Assembly (NCBI RefSeq): GCF_963675165.1
Contig: NC_087393.1
Span: 2,609,502-2,673,501 of the forward strand
Source: Halichondria panicea
Taxonomy: Eukaryota > Porifera > Demospongiae > Suberitida > Halichondriidae
DNA length: 64,000 nucleotides
Direction of reading: 5' to 3'
Below the pieces are notes generated by a model. The model was given only the letters and a program-made list of their open reading frames with translations. It was not told where the DNA came from and did not search any database. The number at the start of each line of letters is the position of its first letter. The stretch's first letter is position 1. This document shows positions 1-9,507 of the stretch, in pieces. Position numbers and translations under genes: made by a program.

Positions 1-59
1 ATTAGTGGTGACGTAAGTGTGGTATAAAAAGCTTTGTTTCGCAAGAAGCTTTTTGCGTA

Positions 60-256
60 CTACTAAACGCGGCTATTATTTGAAACATAAACCATTATAA
101 TTAGATGCGGCTATTATTCGAAACATAAGCCAATAATTACAGGTTTGTCTCTGTGTTTAGTCTCTGGGATCCTACTTCTCTGCATGAGGCTCCAGGCTTT
201 TTTGCTGTGATCCATACTTCTCTGCATGAGGCTCCAGGCTTTTTTGCTGTGATCCT
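60..256. repeat. short tandem repeats
   Basis: Two adjacent tandem duplications. A unit starting GCGGCTATTATT occurs at about 69 and 107 (period about 38). A second unit starting TACTTCTCTGCATGAGGC occurs at 173 and 215 (period 42, almost exact). Neither is coding. Confidence 0.8.
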
Positions 257-1120
257 AGTCCACAGTGCATATAAATATCCTGTTCTCAAATGTTTTAGCA
301 CGCCTCCAGTCTGGTTTAGCTCCTGAGTTGCTGTGCTACACAGTTCAATAAGTCATACAGTCATGATAATTATTCATCACTACATGCACTGCATTATATA
401 ACTCTTCTGGTTTCTTTATAATCATGTCATGTCACCAACCGAGGGTTTGCACTTTAGTGCTCTAGTTAAACATGCCTTCCTGGCTCTTATACCTTTACTG
501 TTCATGAACTCATGCACCTTATGTATATCAGAGGAAATATCCTGTAGACTATATAAGCTCTTATAGTGTGTCCATCACATTTATTAATTGAGCTATATTG
601 TTTCTAGCACTGCTTAGGCGTTATGCAGTCCCTAGTTGCTTTCATAATTATAGGTCCACAATGTCCATCTGTACCACCTGTGTCTGACTGAAATCGAGCT
701 CTTCTTGACCTTGCAGCCATTATTCCGTATAGTGACCACTTTTATTAGTCTTAGCAAGCAGACGTCAGAGTTGCAAGACTGAACACCTTAAATCTGGCAT
801 CCACTTATCTACACATGCGTAGCCTAGGAGGGGAGGGAAAGCATTTGTGTATGTCTTCATGCAATACACATTTTATCACAACAAAAACCCACACTTAATA
901 TTTTTATAAAGTGCAGTGATGGAGCTAGCTCTCAGTTCGAGCAAAATAAATCTGAAGAGCATAACAGATCTAAAGATCAAGTGTAACATTTTTTTGCTAC
1001 AGCTCATGGAAGGAAGTTGTTGATGGTGTTGGCAGCACAGTCAAAGGAACAGTGTGGAGGCATGTACGAAGTGAATAAGCCAATGTCACAAATGCTACAG
1101 AGTATGCTGGTATTGTCAAA
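257..1120. other. no gene seen; dispersed repeat fragment
   Basis: No supported coding exon. The stretch at about 465-610 matches 8810-8935 in the same order (shared words CATGCCTTC, TGGCTCTT, CAGAGGAAATA, TTTCTAGCAC), so it is a degraded dispersed repeat. The rest shows nothing recognisable. Confidence 0.6.
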
Positions 1121-1558
1121 CCAGGGTTTCACCCAGGATTTTAAGTTTGGGGGGGAAGTTAAAAAAAAACCGCACGCGCCAGCGCAAAAACATTGAGGCC
1201 ATGCCCATTTCCAGTCACCACACCTCTTATATTATTGTTTGTGCCCTATTAGCGACGTTGCCTGGCAATGTGCATTGACAGGCAACTCCATGTAACTTGG
1301 TATGCTGGTTTGAAATTGTGGACCGAACACTATAGAAACCACATGTACTAATTAGCAATGGATATAATTATAGATTTGTGGTAAGACTATAGGTGCATGA
1401 TGACCAATCATCCTCTATATAGCAAAGCTACATGTAGCAAAAGACTGTGTCTAGATAATGTTGGGTATATATAGTGCCCCTCTCTCCTCCTATTTCCCCC
1501 TCTTTTTTTGGGGGGGAAGCTTCCCCCCCGCCCCCCCCCCTACTAGATGAAGCCCTGC
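1121..1558. mobile_element. MITE-like inverted-repeat element with G/C tracts
   Basis: The left end CCAGGGTTTCACCCAGG and the right end TAGATGAAGCCCTG are imperfect inverted copies, each followed inward by a G-run or C-run. A related element with ends CAGGGCTGCATTG and CTGGATGCAGCCCTG lies at 11918-12103. No coding capacity, so non-autonomous. Confidence 0.6.
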
Positions 1559-1825
1559 AAACAATATGCAGTGTTCCAACATCATGTATCGAGAAAGAGC
1601 AAATTGAGCTTGCTGATGCTATTCCTCTGAGAAATCGGCTGGTGTGTTAGCAATGCCCAGAACACATGCATGCACTGCGTTCAAACCAGTGACGAAGAGA
1701 AACAATGGTTGCATGATGCTCACAAACCATTGCCAATCTTGCATGTGCATCACATTTACTTAAAGCACCGCAGGTGTTGATGCCTCGGTACGCAGTGGAG
1801 ATGCCACAACAAACACACTACTGTA

Positions 1826-3437
1826 TATCCCTTTACAGGTCAGCCGCACACAATCTGGAACCTGGAACAGTTCCATCACTTTAGTTTGCATCACTTTAGT
1901 TTGCATCACTTTAGTTTGAATCTGAGCCCAACCCACCAAATTAGCTTGATGTTATCGCCGCCCCCAATGAAGTGGCTACGGCTTGTAGAGATGGGCGTGG
2001 GTCAATGGCTGTGCACAAACTAACCATCGATTTTATGCCTTGCTGCTGCCTCGATGGAAGTATGTGTGGCCTCTAAAAGCTGCACTCTGGTCAACTAAGC
2101 TGCTTAGCAAGCATGTAGACTATTGTAGAGCTTGTGTCCACTTGTGGCTCAGCAGAACTTCAAAGGATAATCGCATTCATGATACTATCCAATCTGCCAC
2201 AGAATCCAATATCATGCAACATTCACAAGTTGATAACACGCTCCCTCCCAGATTGTTGTTGTAACAATTTGACCAGTGTAGAAGCGATATGGCCCCCCCC
2301 CTTATTTTGGGGCCCCCGGCCCTAAAACGCTAGCGATTTGGGGTGTAAGGGGGGGCCCCATTGCACTAGCGGTATACGCCCCCTTAGTGATTATAGGGTC
2401 CCCCCTAGAGAAGTCTATTCTGAGCAGTGGAGTCAAGCCAGCACAACAGTAATAGGAGGTTGAGTTGAGAATCAATGGCTATAATGTTTATGTAGATCTA
2501 AACTCCAATACAGAATATATTACTAACCTATAATCTGTGCTGCTTGGTCACTGACGATAACAGTATAAGGCAGCCATAATTATGTGCAAAATAAGGCCTG
2601 CGTTACAGTGTGGCAGCACATAGCCATTGTATACACAGCACATGCATGCATGCATTCATATAGGCTGAGCATATACTACTGAGAATACAAGCAGCAGCCG
2701 CAGCCCATGCACTTTGTTATCAAGAACTTTTCCTGGCGAAGTTGAGAATAAACTGCAAATCAAAAAGCAAGAAATTGTGGAGGATGCATGGTAGTCAGCC
2801 ACCTGTGGACACACTTGTTCTTTTTTCCATGTGTGTTTTATTACCTCTATCTCAGCCCTATGTACGCAGAGCAAGGCTCTATGGTTTACTTGTGTTGTGA
2901 AGAGGCCCTGCTCGTCTTTGTTCCTATGACAGTAATGTATGTCTCACTCTGCATGCATGTTCTGTGTGTGCATGCATGTGTTTCTCTCTATGATATCTTA
3001 TTATCTAACAAACAGAGCCAGTTAAAGGAACAGTAATTTATTCCGTAACTGATAACAGGGGCATAAAATAACAACTTTCTCGAGTTCAGGATAGATCTAC
3101 ATCTTCCTGCTAGTCTAATATTAGCCAATAGCACCTGCAAGCCATGGTGTTATTAAACTCTGCACTTAGTCAGCAAGAGAGCTAATTATGAGTAAGTACT
3201 GTGCAAGATCTAGTCAGCAAGGGACATCTAGATTTACTTAGACCATGAGGCTTAGGCTACAAGCATATAGATACCATCTACACTGCAAGTTATAAGTGGG
3301 GGCCCCATATCGCTGGAGGGGCCTCAAAGTGCTAGTGAAATAGGGCCGTGGGGGGGCCCCAAATCGCTAGCGTTTTAGGGCCCGGGGGCCCTGAAATGGG
3401 GGGGGAGCCCCATATCGCTTCTACACCGGTAAAGGGA
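1826..3437. mobile_element. nested non-autonomous DNA element, CCCTTTACCGGT ends
   Basis: The left end TATCCCTTTACAGGTCA (1826-1842) and the right end ACCGGTAAAGGGATA (to 3437) are inverted repeats. The part 1826-2275 is the reverse complement of 47885-48483. The segment about 2267-2400, with GC-rich blocks around GCTAGCGATTTGGGG, is repeated inverted at about 3300-3427, so a foldback unit sits inside or beside the first element. A 15-bp unit CATCACTTTAGTTTG is present three times at 1874-1918 but once in the other copy. The open frames at 2040-2325 and 2656-3036 lie in this repeat and look non-genic. Confidence 0.7.
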
Positions 3438-3598
3438 TAAACCTCGCTTGCGCATGCGCAACATGATTTGATAATTATGATTAGGTTTCAATCAATAAAC
3501 AGCATTTTTAACTTCCACGGTCCACCTCAAGTTAAATATATGGATCAGCCTAGATTCAAGTTATAGACTAAGCTACTAGGTTCAGTACGTTAGCTAAC

Positions 3599-5302
3599 AT
3601 GAATAGGTATAAAATCATGATCTTAGCTGTTGGACTACTAAGTGTGTTAGATTGTAGTGCAGCCAAGAATTATTCTTGCCAGCAGTCTGTAGCACAAAAT
3701 CCTCCTGGATTGTGCCCTACTTGGTATTGGTACCAGAGTACTCAGTGTATTTGTGGCGGTAATGAGCACACTGGTATTTATATCACTCAGTGTCATGTTC
3801 CACCACAACTTCTCAGAGGAGACTACTGCGCAACCTTTGAAAACAATATGACATATTTAGGACGCTGCCCTTACAACACACGATACGATGCAACACCACA
3901 CGAAGCTATAACGCAAGACACATTCCAACTAACTGAGCAAACATGTAGCCCTCTGAATCGCACTGGGCTTTTGTGTAGTGAGTGTTTACCAGGACTAGGA
4001 CCAGCCGTGTTTTCTTACTATCGAGAATGCAAACAATGCGTGGGTTCTTCATATGGATGGTTTCTCTTCTTTGTGAGACTAATGTTGCCACTTACTGTGT
4101 TATGCATTATTGTCATTGTATTTAGGATCAATATCACATCTCCTGCTCTGAACGGATTCGTGCTTTGTGTGCAACTGATTACAAATGCGTTTAACAATTA
4201 CCCGTTTGCTGTTCGTGGATTAGAGGAATCATACTCGATAACAAAATTCGTTGCTGATGTATACGGATTATTCAGCTTAGATTTTTTCACATATGCTACT
4301 CCCTCATTTTGCATCAGTGAGGAAATGAACATGTTAACAGTGTTGTCATTGCAATATATTGAGGCTCTTTACCCAATGGTATTGATATTGCTTGTGTACA
4401 TCTGTATAGCGCTACATGACAAAGGGTGCAGAATAATTGTGATTGCGTGGAGTCCATTGCACAAATGCTTGGTAAGATTCAGGAAGAGTTGGCAAATTAA
4501 AGGGTCTGTGATTAATGCATTCACAACTTTTACATTGTTGTCATACTGCAAGTTGTGTTCTATCTCACTGTACCTGATCCAACCTGTTACAATTTGGAAT
4601 GTGTGTGGATCTACTACAAATAACATCTACTATGATGCCAAGACAGAAGCATTCTCTAAGAACCACATTCCGTACCTCGTTTTAGCATCTTTCTTTACCC
4701 TGTTCTTTGTTCTACTGCCTGCTCTTTTCATCTTATTTTACCAGAACAGAATTTTTCAAAAGTGTCTTGCATTATGTCCATTTAAATGCCTCTTGATACA
4801 CGAAATGGCCAATATTACTCAAGGATGCTTTAAAAATGGAACTGAACCAGGAACAAGGGACTATCGATGGTTTGCTGGCTTTTATCTAATCCTCCGAGTC
4901 ATTCTGGTGTTTTACATCAACCAAGAGTACAGTGAACTAATGTACGTAGTGGCACCGGCCATTGTAGCTGTATTGGTGCTAGCATTACGCCCATACCGTG
5001 TTGACTGGTGCAATATTCTCGACTCTATGTTTTGGTTGATATTTTCCATCGGCGCAGCTTGGCACCTGTATTGGACAGCATATAATGCTGCATGGAGAGA
5101 ACTACCAAACGTTTTGAAACTTATTCCTCTTGTATATATTGTATGCTACGTAGCTTATTCGACTTTCAAAGTGTGTCGATCGTGGTACAAAACAAAAAGG
5201 TCTAAAAAAACAAAAATAGACAATGAAGAAGAGACAATCCCCCATCGCCTTCTGTATCCAAATGAGTATGAACCACTTATTGCAACAGTTTCTCAAGATT
5301 AA
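3599..5302 (+). CDS. multi-pass membrane protein with Cys-rich ectodomain
   Basis: Intronless 567-residue frame. Residues 1-21 look like a signal peptide. Residues 22-148 are a Cys-rich extracellular segment ending in RTGLLCSECLPGLGP and CKQC. About eight hydrophobic spans follow (near 150-176, 185-203, 245-270, 302-325, 357-382, 424-441, 448-463, 473-493, perhaps 503-520), then a basic and acidic cytoplasmic tail. The RTGLLC-x2-C motif followed by LNG(F) and later Y-RWFAGFYLILR resembles, from memory, a large uncharacterised multi-pass family expanded in sponges and cnidarians; no function is assigned. ATG 3599 is chosen because the signal peptide follows directly. The 3' part and the 3' flank are duplicated at 6038-7450, where the copy is broken. 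Confidence 0.88.
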   Translation: MNRYKIMILAVGLLSVLDCSAAKNYSCQQSVAQNPPGLCPTWYWYQSTQCICGGNEHTGIYITQCHVPPQLLRGDYCATFENNMTYLGRCPYNTRYDATPHEAITQDTFQLTEQTCSPLNRTGLLCSECLPGLGPAVFSYYRECKQCVGSSYGWFLFFVRLMLPLTVLCIIVIVFRINITSPALNGFVLCVQLITNAFNNYPFAVRGLEESYSITKFVADVYGLFSLDFFTYATPSFCISEEMNMLTVLSLQYIEALYPMVLILLVYICIALHDKGCRIIVIAWSPLHKCLVRFRKSWQIKGSVINAFTTFTLLSYCKLCSISLYLIQPVTIWNVCGSTTNNIYYDAKTEAFSKNHIPYLVLASFFTLFFVLLPALFILFYQNRIFQKCLALCPFKCLLIHEMANITQGCFKNGTEPGTRDYRWFAGFYLILRVILVFYINQEYSELMYVVAPAIVAVLVLALRPYRVDWCNILDSMFWLIFSIGAAWHLYWTAYNAAWRELPNVLKLIPLVYIVCYVAYSTFKVCRSWYKTKRSKKTKIDNEEETIPHRLLYPNEYEPLIATVSQD

Positions 5303-6037
5303 AGACTCGAACATCAATGAGTAGATTAGTAGATTGCTGAGAAGTATAAAAATCTGATTTGCATTTAAAAGATGTCTTTGATGATAATTATGATGATATA
5401 AATTATTTTGCTCTGTAAATCCATAACATAACACCATGTAAGCTATAGAATAGCCTAATGCATGCACACAAAATTAATAATGATGATTTCCTAACAAAAC
5501 ATGCCATGCACTGAAGTTTTTTCCATGTCCAGTGAACAAGCCCAGTTTGCTTCGTCACAATTACCAGAAAACTGACTCATGCACAAATACTCCCAGTGAT
5601 GTTAATACCCTAAGACTTTAACTGTCAATTGACATCTGCAGGTATATCATACCATGACTAGCTTCTGACTCTTTAGCTATGCTCCTATTGAAATTCCTAT
5701 GCTGCATGGTTAGAATCTTGTTCCTTATTATATAACTACCGTATATAGCGGGTAATTTTCGTAGGGCAAAATATTCGTGGTTTTCATGGTTGGAGCTTAG
5801 ACCATGAATATTTTACCCACGAATGAAACGACCTTGCCTACCTTTACCTGCAGTGCAAGCAACTACCACGATAATATTACCCATGAAATATCTCAATATT
5901 GCTGAACCACGAATACTTTGTCCCTCGAAAATCACCCGCTATAATTATGGTATATAAGCACATGTATACTGAAATGTTTTACTCCCTAAATGCAGCAGAC
6001 CCAAACGTTATGACTTGACATGCAGTTGTAATTATGA
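5303..6037. other. intergenic; 3' flank shared with the pseudogene, plus one MITE
   Basis: The span 5303-5660 is similar to 7049-7450 (both contain CAATTGACATCTG and related words), so the tandem duplication covered the 3' flank as well as the gene. The remainder is the inverted-repeat element at 5737-5953. No gene seen. Confidence 0.7.
5737..5953. mobile_element. MITE, GCGGGTAATTTTCG family
   Basis: The left end TATAGCGGGTAATTTTCG and the right end CGAAAATCACCCGCTATA are near-perfect inverted repeats around a non-coding centre holding ACCTTTACCTGCAGTGCAAG. Relatives lie at 18201-18400, 41511-41722, 49181-49386 and 62305-62485. Confidence 0.85.
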
Positions 6038-7048
6038 AGTACGGATTATTCAGCTTAGATTTTTTCACATATGGCTACTCCCTCATTTTGCATCAGTGAA
6101 GAAATGAACATGTTAACAGTGTTGTCATTGCAATACATTAAGGCTCTTTACCCAATGGTATTGATATTGCGTGTACATCTGTATAGCGCTACATGACAAA
6201 GGGTGCAGAATAATTGTGATTGCGTGGAGTCCATTGCACAAATGCTTGGTAAGATTCAGGAAGAGTTGGCAAATTAAAGGGTCTGTGATTAATGCATTCA
6301 CGACTTTTATGTTGTTGTCATACTGCAAGTTGTGTTCTATCTCACTGTACCTGATCCAACCTGTTACAATTTGGAATGTGTGTGGATATACTACAAACAA
6401 CATCTACTATGATGCCAAGACGGAACAACATTCCGTACCTCGTTGTGGCATCTTTCTTTACCCTGTTCTTTGTTTTATTGCCTGCTCTCTTCATCTTATT
6501 TTACCAAAACAGAATTTTCTTGCATTATGTCGATTTAAATGCCTCTTGATACAAGAAATGGCCAATATTACTCAAGGATGCTTTAAGAATGGAACTGTAC
6601 CAGGAACAAGGGACTATCAATGGTTTGCTGGCTAATCCTCCGAGTCATTCTGGTGTTTTACATCAACCAAGAGTACAGTGAACTAATGTACGTAGTGGCA
6701 CCGGCCATTGCAGCTGTATTGGTGCTAGCATTACGCCCATACCGTGCTGACTGGTGCAATATTCTCGACTCTATGTTTTGGTTGATATTTTCCATCGGCG
6801 CATCTTGGCACCTGTATTGGACAGCATACAATGCTGCATGGAGAGATCTACCAAACGTTTTAAAACTGATACCTCTTTTATATATTGTATGCTATGTATC
6901 CTATTCGACTTTCAAATTGTGTCGATCGTGGTACAAAACCAAAAGCTCTAAAAACAATGCAGTAAACAACAAAGAAGAGACAATCCCCCATCGCCTTCTG
7001 TATCCAAATGAGTATGAACCACTTATTGCAACAATTAAAAGGACTTGA
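6038..7048 (+). pseudogene. 5'-truncated frameshifted copy of the 3599-5302 gene
   Basis: Starts abruptly at the equivalent of position 4262 and follows the parent almost base for base to the stop. It lacks the signal peptide and Cys-rich domain. Small deletions break the frame: two bases lost near 6170, a loss near 6424, about a dozen bases near 6517 and seven bases near 6635. It therefore reads only as fragments at 6171-6635 and 6620-7048. The tail motif IPHRLLYPNEYEPLIAT is kept. Not expected to give a functional protein. Confidence 0.9.
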
Positions 7049-8198
7049 AGAATACGGTACAGTAAAATAAATAATCATGAAGTGGTTCATAACATTTCAG
7101 TTTCCTTCTAGGGTTTCGTGTAATTGTTGAGAAGTTTGCAAGTCTGATGTGCATTCAACAATACTTTGAGCTGTCTCTGATACCTTTTTGCTCTGTTAAA
7201 AAAAAGTTGAATATAAAGCCAGAACTTAAAACAGCAAGCTAGAAATGCCTAATGCATGCGACAAATAATCGTTTCCTATAATGAAACATACCAGTGAAGT
7301 TGTTTCCATGTCAAGTAAACAGGCCCACTTTGCTTTGTCACAATTTCCAGAAAAGTGGCTCACAAATACTCCCAATGATGTCAAAACTTCTGCTGTATGT
7401 CTAATTAAACATATTACTGTAAATATCAATTGACATCTGTAGCCTACCAATTAAGTGCTTAAACTTTTTGGTCAGAGCCATGTAAACTACTAGAGTGACA
7501 CAAGGGCGAGCGTAAGCGCTTGAGTTCATTATGATCAGGGTTTGTGTAAGTTCACCGTGTTTGATGCAGTGATCAGTCAGCCTCATTGCCTTATTTAGCT
7601 ACTTTCCAAGCCAGGATTTACTGTGTTTCTAAACAATGGCCTGTTGTGTGCTGTATTTTGACTGAGGATAGTGAGGACGAGGGGCAACAGGTGGTTAGAG
7701 ACCAAGTTTTAGCAAGTAAGCTGCTGTGACCTCCAGCAGGTGTGCCTCAGGCTCAGAAGGTCCCCATCTGAGCTGCTTTGACCTACTTGCAGGTGGCCTC
7801 AAAAGTATCTGTGTCTTGAACTTCATTGCCCACTAGCACTGTAGCTAGGCTAGTTGCGCCCATGCGCAGCAATTCACGTAAAAGTTGGTAAAGGGTTACG
7901 AGTACAAAAACGAATATCGTGCTGGTCCATGACAGACATACAGACAACGTTGCATCACTAGGTAAGGGACTCGCTTCGCTCACCCCAATGATCTTGCTTT
8001 TAAGTTAGTGTTTCATTTGTACCCAGGAAAATAAAATTATGTTTGTGTTGGTACATTTACTGACAATCAGGAGTCAAGATCAAGGGGACGGCACGCATAG
8101 CCTATTTAAATGTATGAGTCAAGCAGTTTTACACAATCTGTATTATGTAGCTGTCGTAACTTCAGGGGTTTCATGTTGCTAGTTCCAATAACATTTAC
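7049..8198. other. no supported gene; should hold the HAUS2 3' exons but none recognised
   Basis: The span 7049-7450 is the duplicated flank of the multi-pass gene. In the rest, no minus-strand exon matches the C-terminal half expected of HAUS2. A short continuation is open on the minus strand near 8100-8185 after an AG, ending in TAA, but it shows no family similarity. Confidence 0.5.
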
Positions 8199-9410
8199 CT
8201 TTGATAAGATGTTTCAATGACAAGTGAGTTGTCGGCAGCTTGGCTTTGTAGTCTGCTCACTATGGCTTCCTTGTTGGTGACCACAGAAGTGAAATGCTCT
8301 AGCAGCAAACTCATCTTAGATAGCCGCGTCTCTGTGGAAACAACAATAAAGATTAAGCACGCACACATATTTTCAACTGTAGTAAGCACTTACTCAGCAC
8401 ACCCAAATGCACTAAGTCAGCCATTTCCTTGTCCGTAAATCGCTTGTTGAGTTCAATTTCAATCTGTGACCCGAAGCATAGCGATAATAATCTATCACTA
8501 TTTTTAAAGCAAAACAGTGACATGCATGCAGGTATAAATGATTATTATGCAGAAATTGTGAGAGTGAAATATAGTGTGCAAGTACAGGGTGGTGTGGTGA
8601 CAAACAAGAGTGTAAATTCCAATGCTGGCTCTCGTTTCTTAAATCACTGAATTGTTAATCCAAAATCAAAAGTTATTATGAATGGATAGTACTTGTGATT
8701 TTGATTTTTGAAAAACTTACCACTGTCAAAAGCAGAAGGAAAGGCAGTGAGTGAAGCTACTTCACACATGAAAAATCGTGTGCACAATAACTTTATAGAG
8801 AATACATACATGCCTTCTTGGCTCTTGCCTTCATCATACTGTCAATGAACACACCTTATGTATTTCAGAGGAAATAGCTGAAATATCCTGTAAAGTGTCC
8901 ATCATTTTTATTGAGCTACTGTTTCTAGCACTACTGCCTATCTCAGTATCCTCCTGTAGTGCGGAGAACATTTTTAAATGGGTATACGGCACCTATAAAT
9001 TACTTAAAGAAATATAATTGGTCCCAAGCCACGCTTCAGGGACTCTGTGGATATTCTATTGGAGGTGAGGTTGGGGATATAATAGGATTGGGTTTCGATT
9101 AGGGTTAGGGTACGTGTAAGGTTAAAAGCACAAATGCTCCTTAAAAAATTGACTACATGGACACCAAGTCGTAACGTTTTGACATCAGACGACTAAAAGT
9201 GCATGATACCGTAGTCCTCCCGTACGTCCGGTTAGGATAATGTAATCGATATTCAATGCTAAAACTTACATTATTTGAGACCAGACCATGTCTCCTAGCT
9301 ATAACCAGTCCACTCTCAGGGTCTCCTAGCTGCATCCCAGCCACAGAGCCATCTGCAGACCATGGATTGAATGATGAGCTCAGGTTTGTCGCCATTGCAT
9401 TTGTCCTCAT
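8199..9410 (-). CDS. HAUS2: HAUS augmin-like complex subunit 2 (partial model)
   Basis: Augmin nucleates microtubules from existing spindle microtubules; subunit 2 is a coiled-coil core member. Three exons are seen on the minus strand: 9410-9270 (MRTNAMATNL..., containing FNPW, GLVIARRHGLVS, donor GTAAGT), 8463-8394 (IEIELNKRFTDKEMADLVHLG) and 8331-8199 (RLSKMSLLLEHF..., RLQSQAADNSLVIETSYQR). These match the remembered HAUS2 order: NPW...GLVLGHFIASG, then LEIELLKLEKDTADVVHP, then RLLKP...NLPIEAVYHR. The exon between 9269 and 8464 that should carry about 30 residues is not resolved, and everything after the SYQR segment (about half of the usual 235 residues) was not found. The gene is divergent from DCXR across 97 bp. 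Confidence 0.75.
8808..8935. repeat. dispersed repeat, second copy of 465-610
   Basis: Shares ordered words with 465-610: CATGCCTTC, TGGCTCTT, ACCTTATGTAT, TCAGAGGAAATA, ATATCCTGTA, GTGTCCATCA and TTTCTAGCACT. Element class unknown; it lies inside a HAUS2 intron. Confidence 0.65.
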
Positions 9411-9507
9411 TTGAGCATCATGGCGAAGTGGGTTAAGATCGGTCGGTTCACCGACCTTCCCAAAAAAAGGGCGGCTGATTCATGAGACTAGTGAATCAAT
9501 TTTATAA
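9411..9507. promoter_or_regulatory. shared bidirectional promoter of HAUS2 and DCXR genes
   Basis: Only 97 bp separate the minus-strand ATG of the HAUS2-like gene from the plus-strand ATG of the DCXR-like gene, so both start regions must overlap. No TATA box is evident. The interval contains GGGCGGCTGATTCATGAGAC (about 9469-9488), which is also the outer end of the inverted-repeat element at 23471-23930 and recurs near 13607-13628. Confidence 0.65.

Noticed and set aside
1874-1918. Three direct copies of a 15-bp unit, CRISPR-like at first sight
   Set aside because: Units are contiguous with no spacers, the organism is eukaryotic, and the unit is part of a mobile element.
8716-8753. Minus-strand segment ending in a GTAAGT donor as the missing HAUS2 exon
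   Set aside because: Phase-0 reading gives a Leu-rich string unlike the family, and the other phase breaks the join to the next exon.
9099-9110. TTAGGGTTAGGG, telomere-like
   Set aside because: Only two units within a HAUS2 intron; too short to suggest an interstitial telomere.
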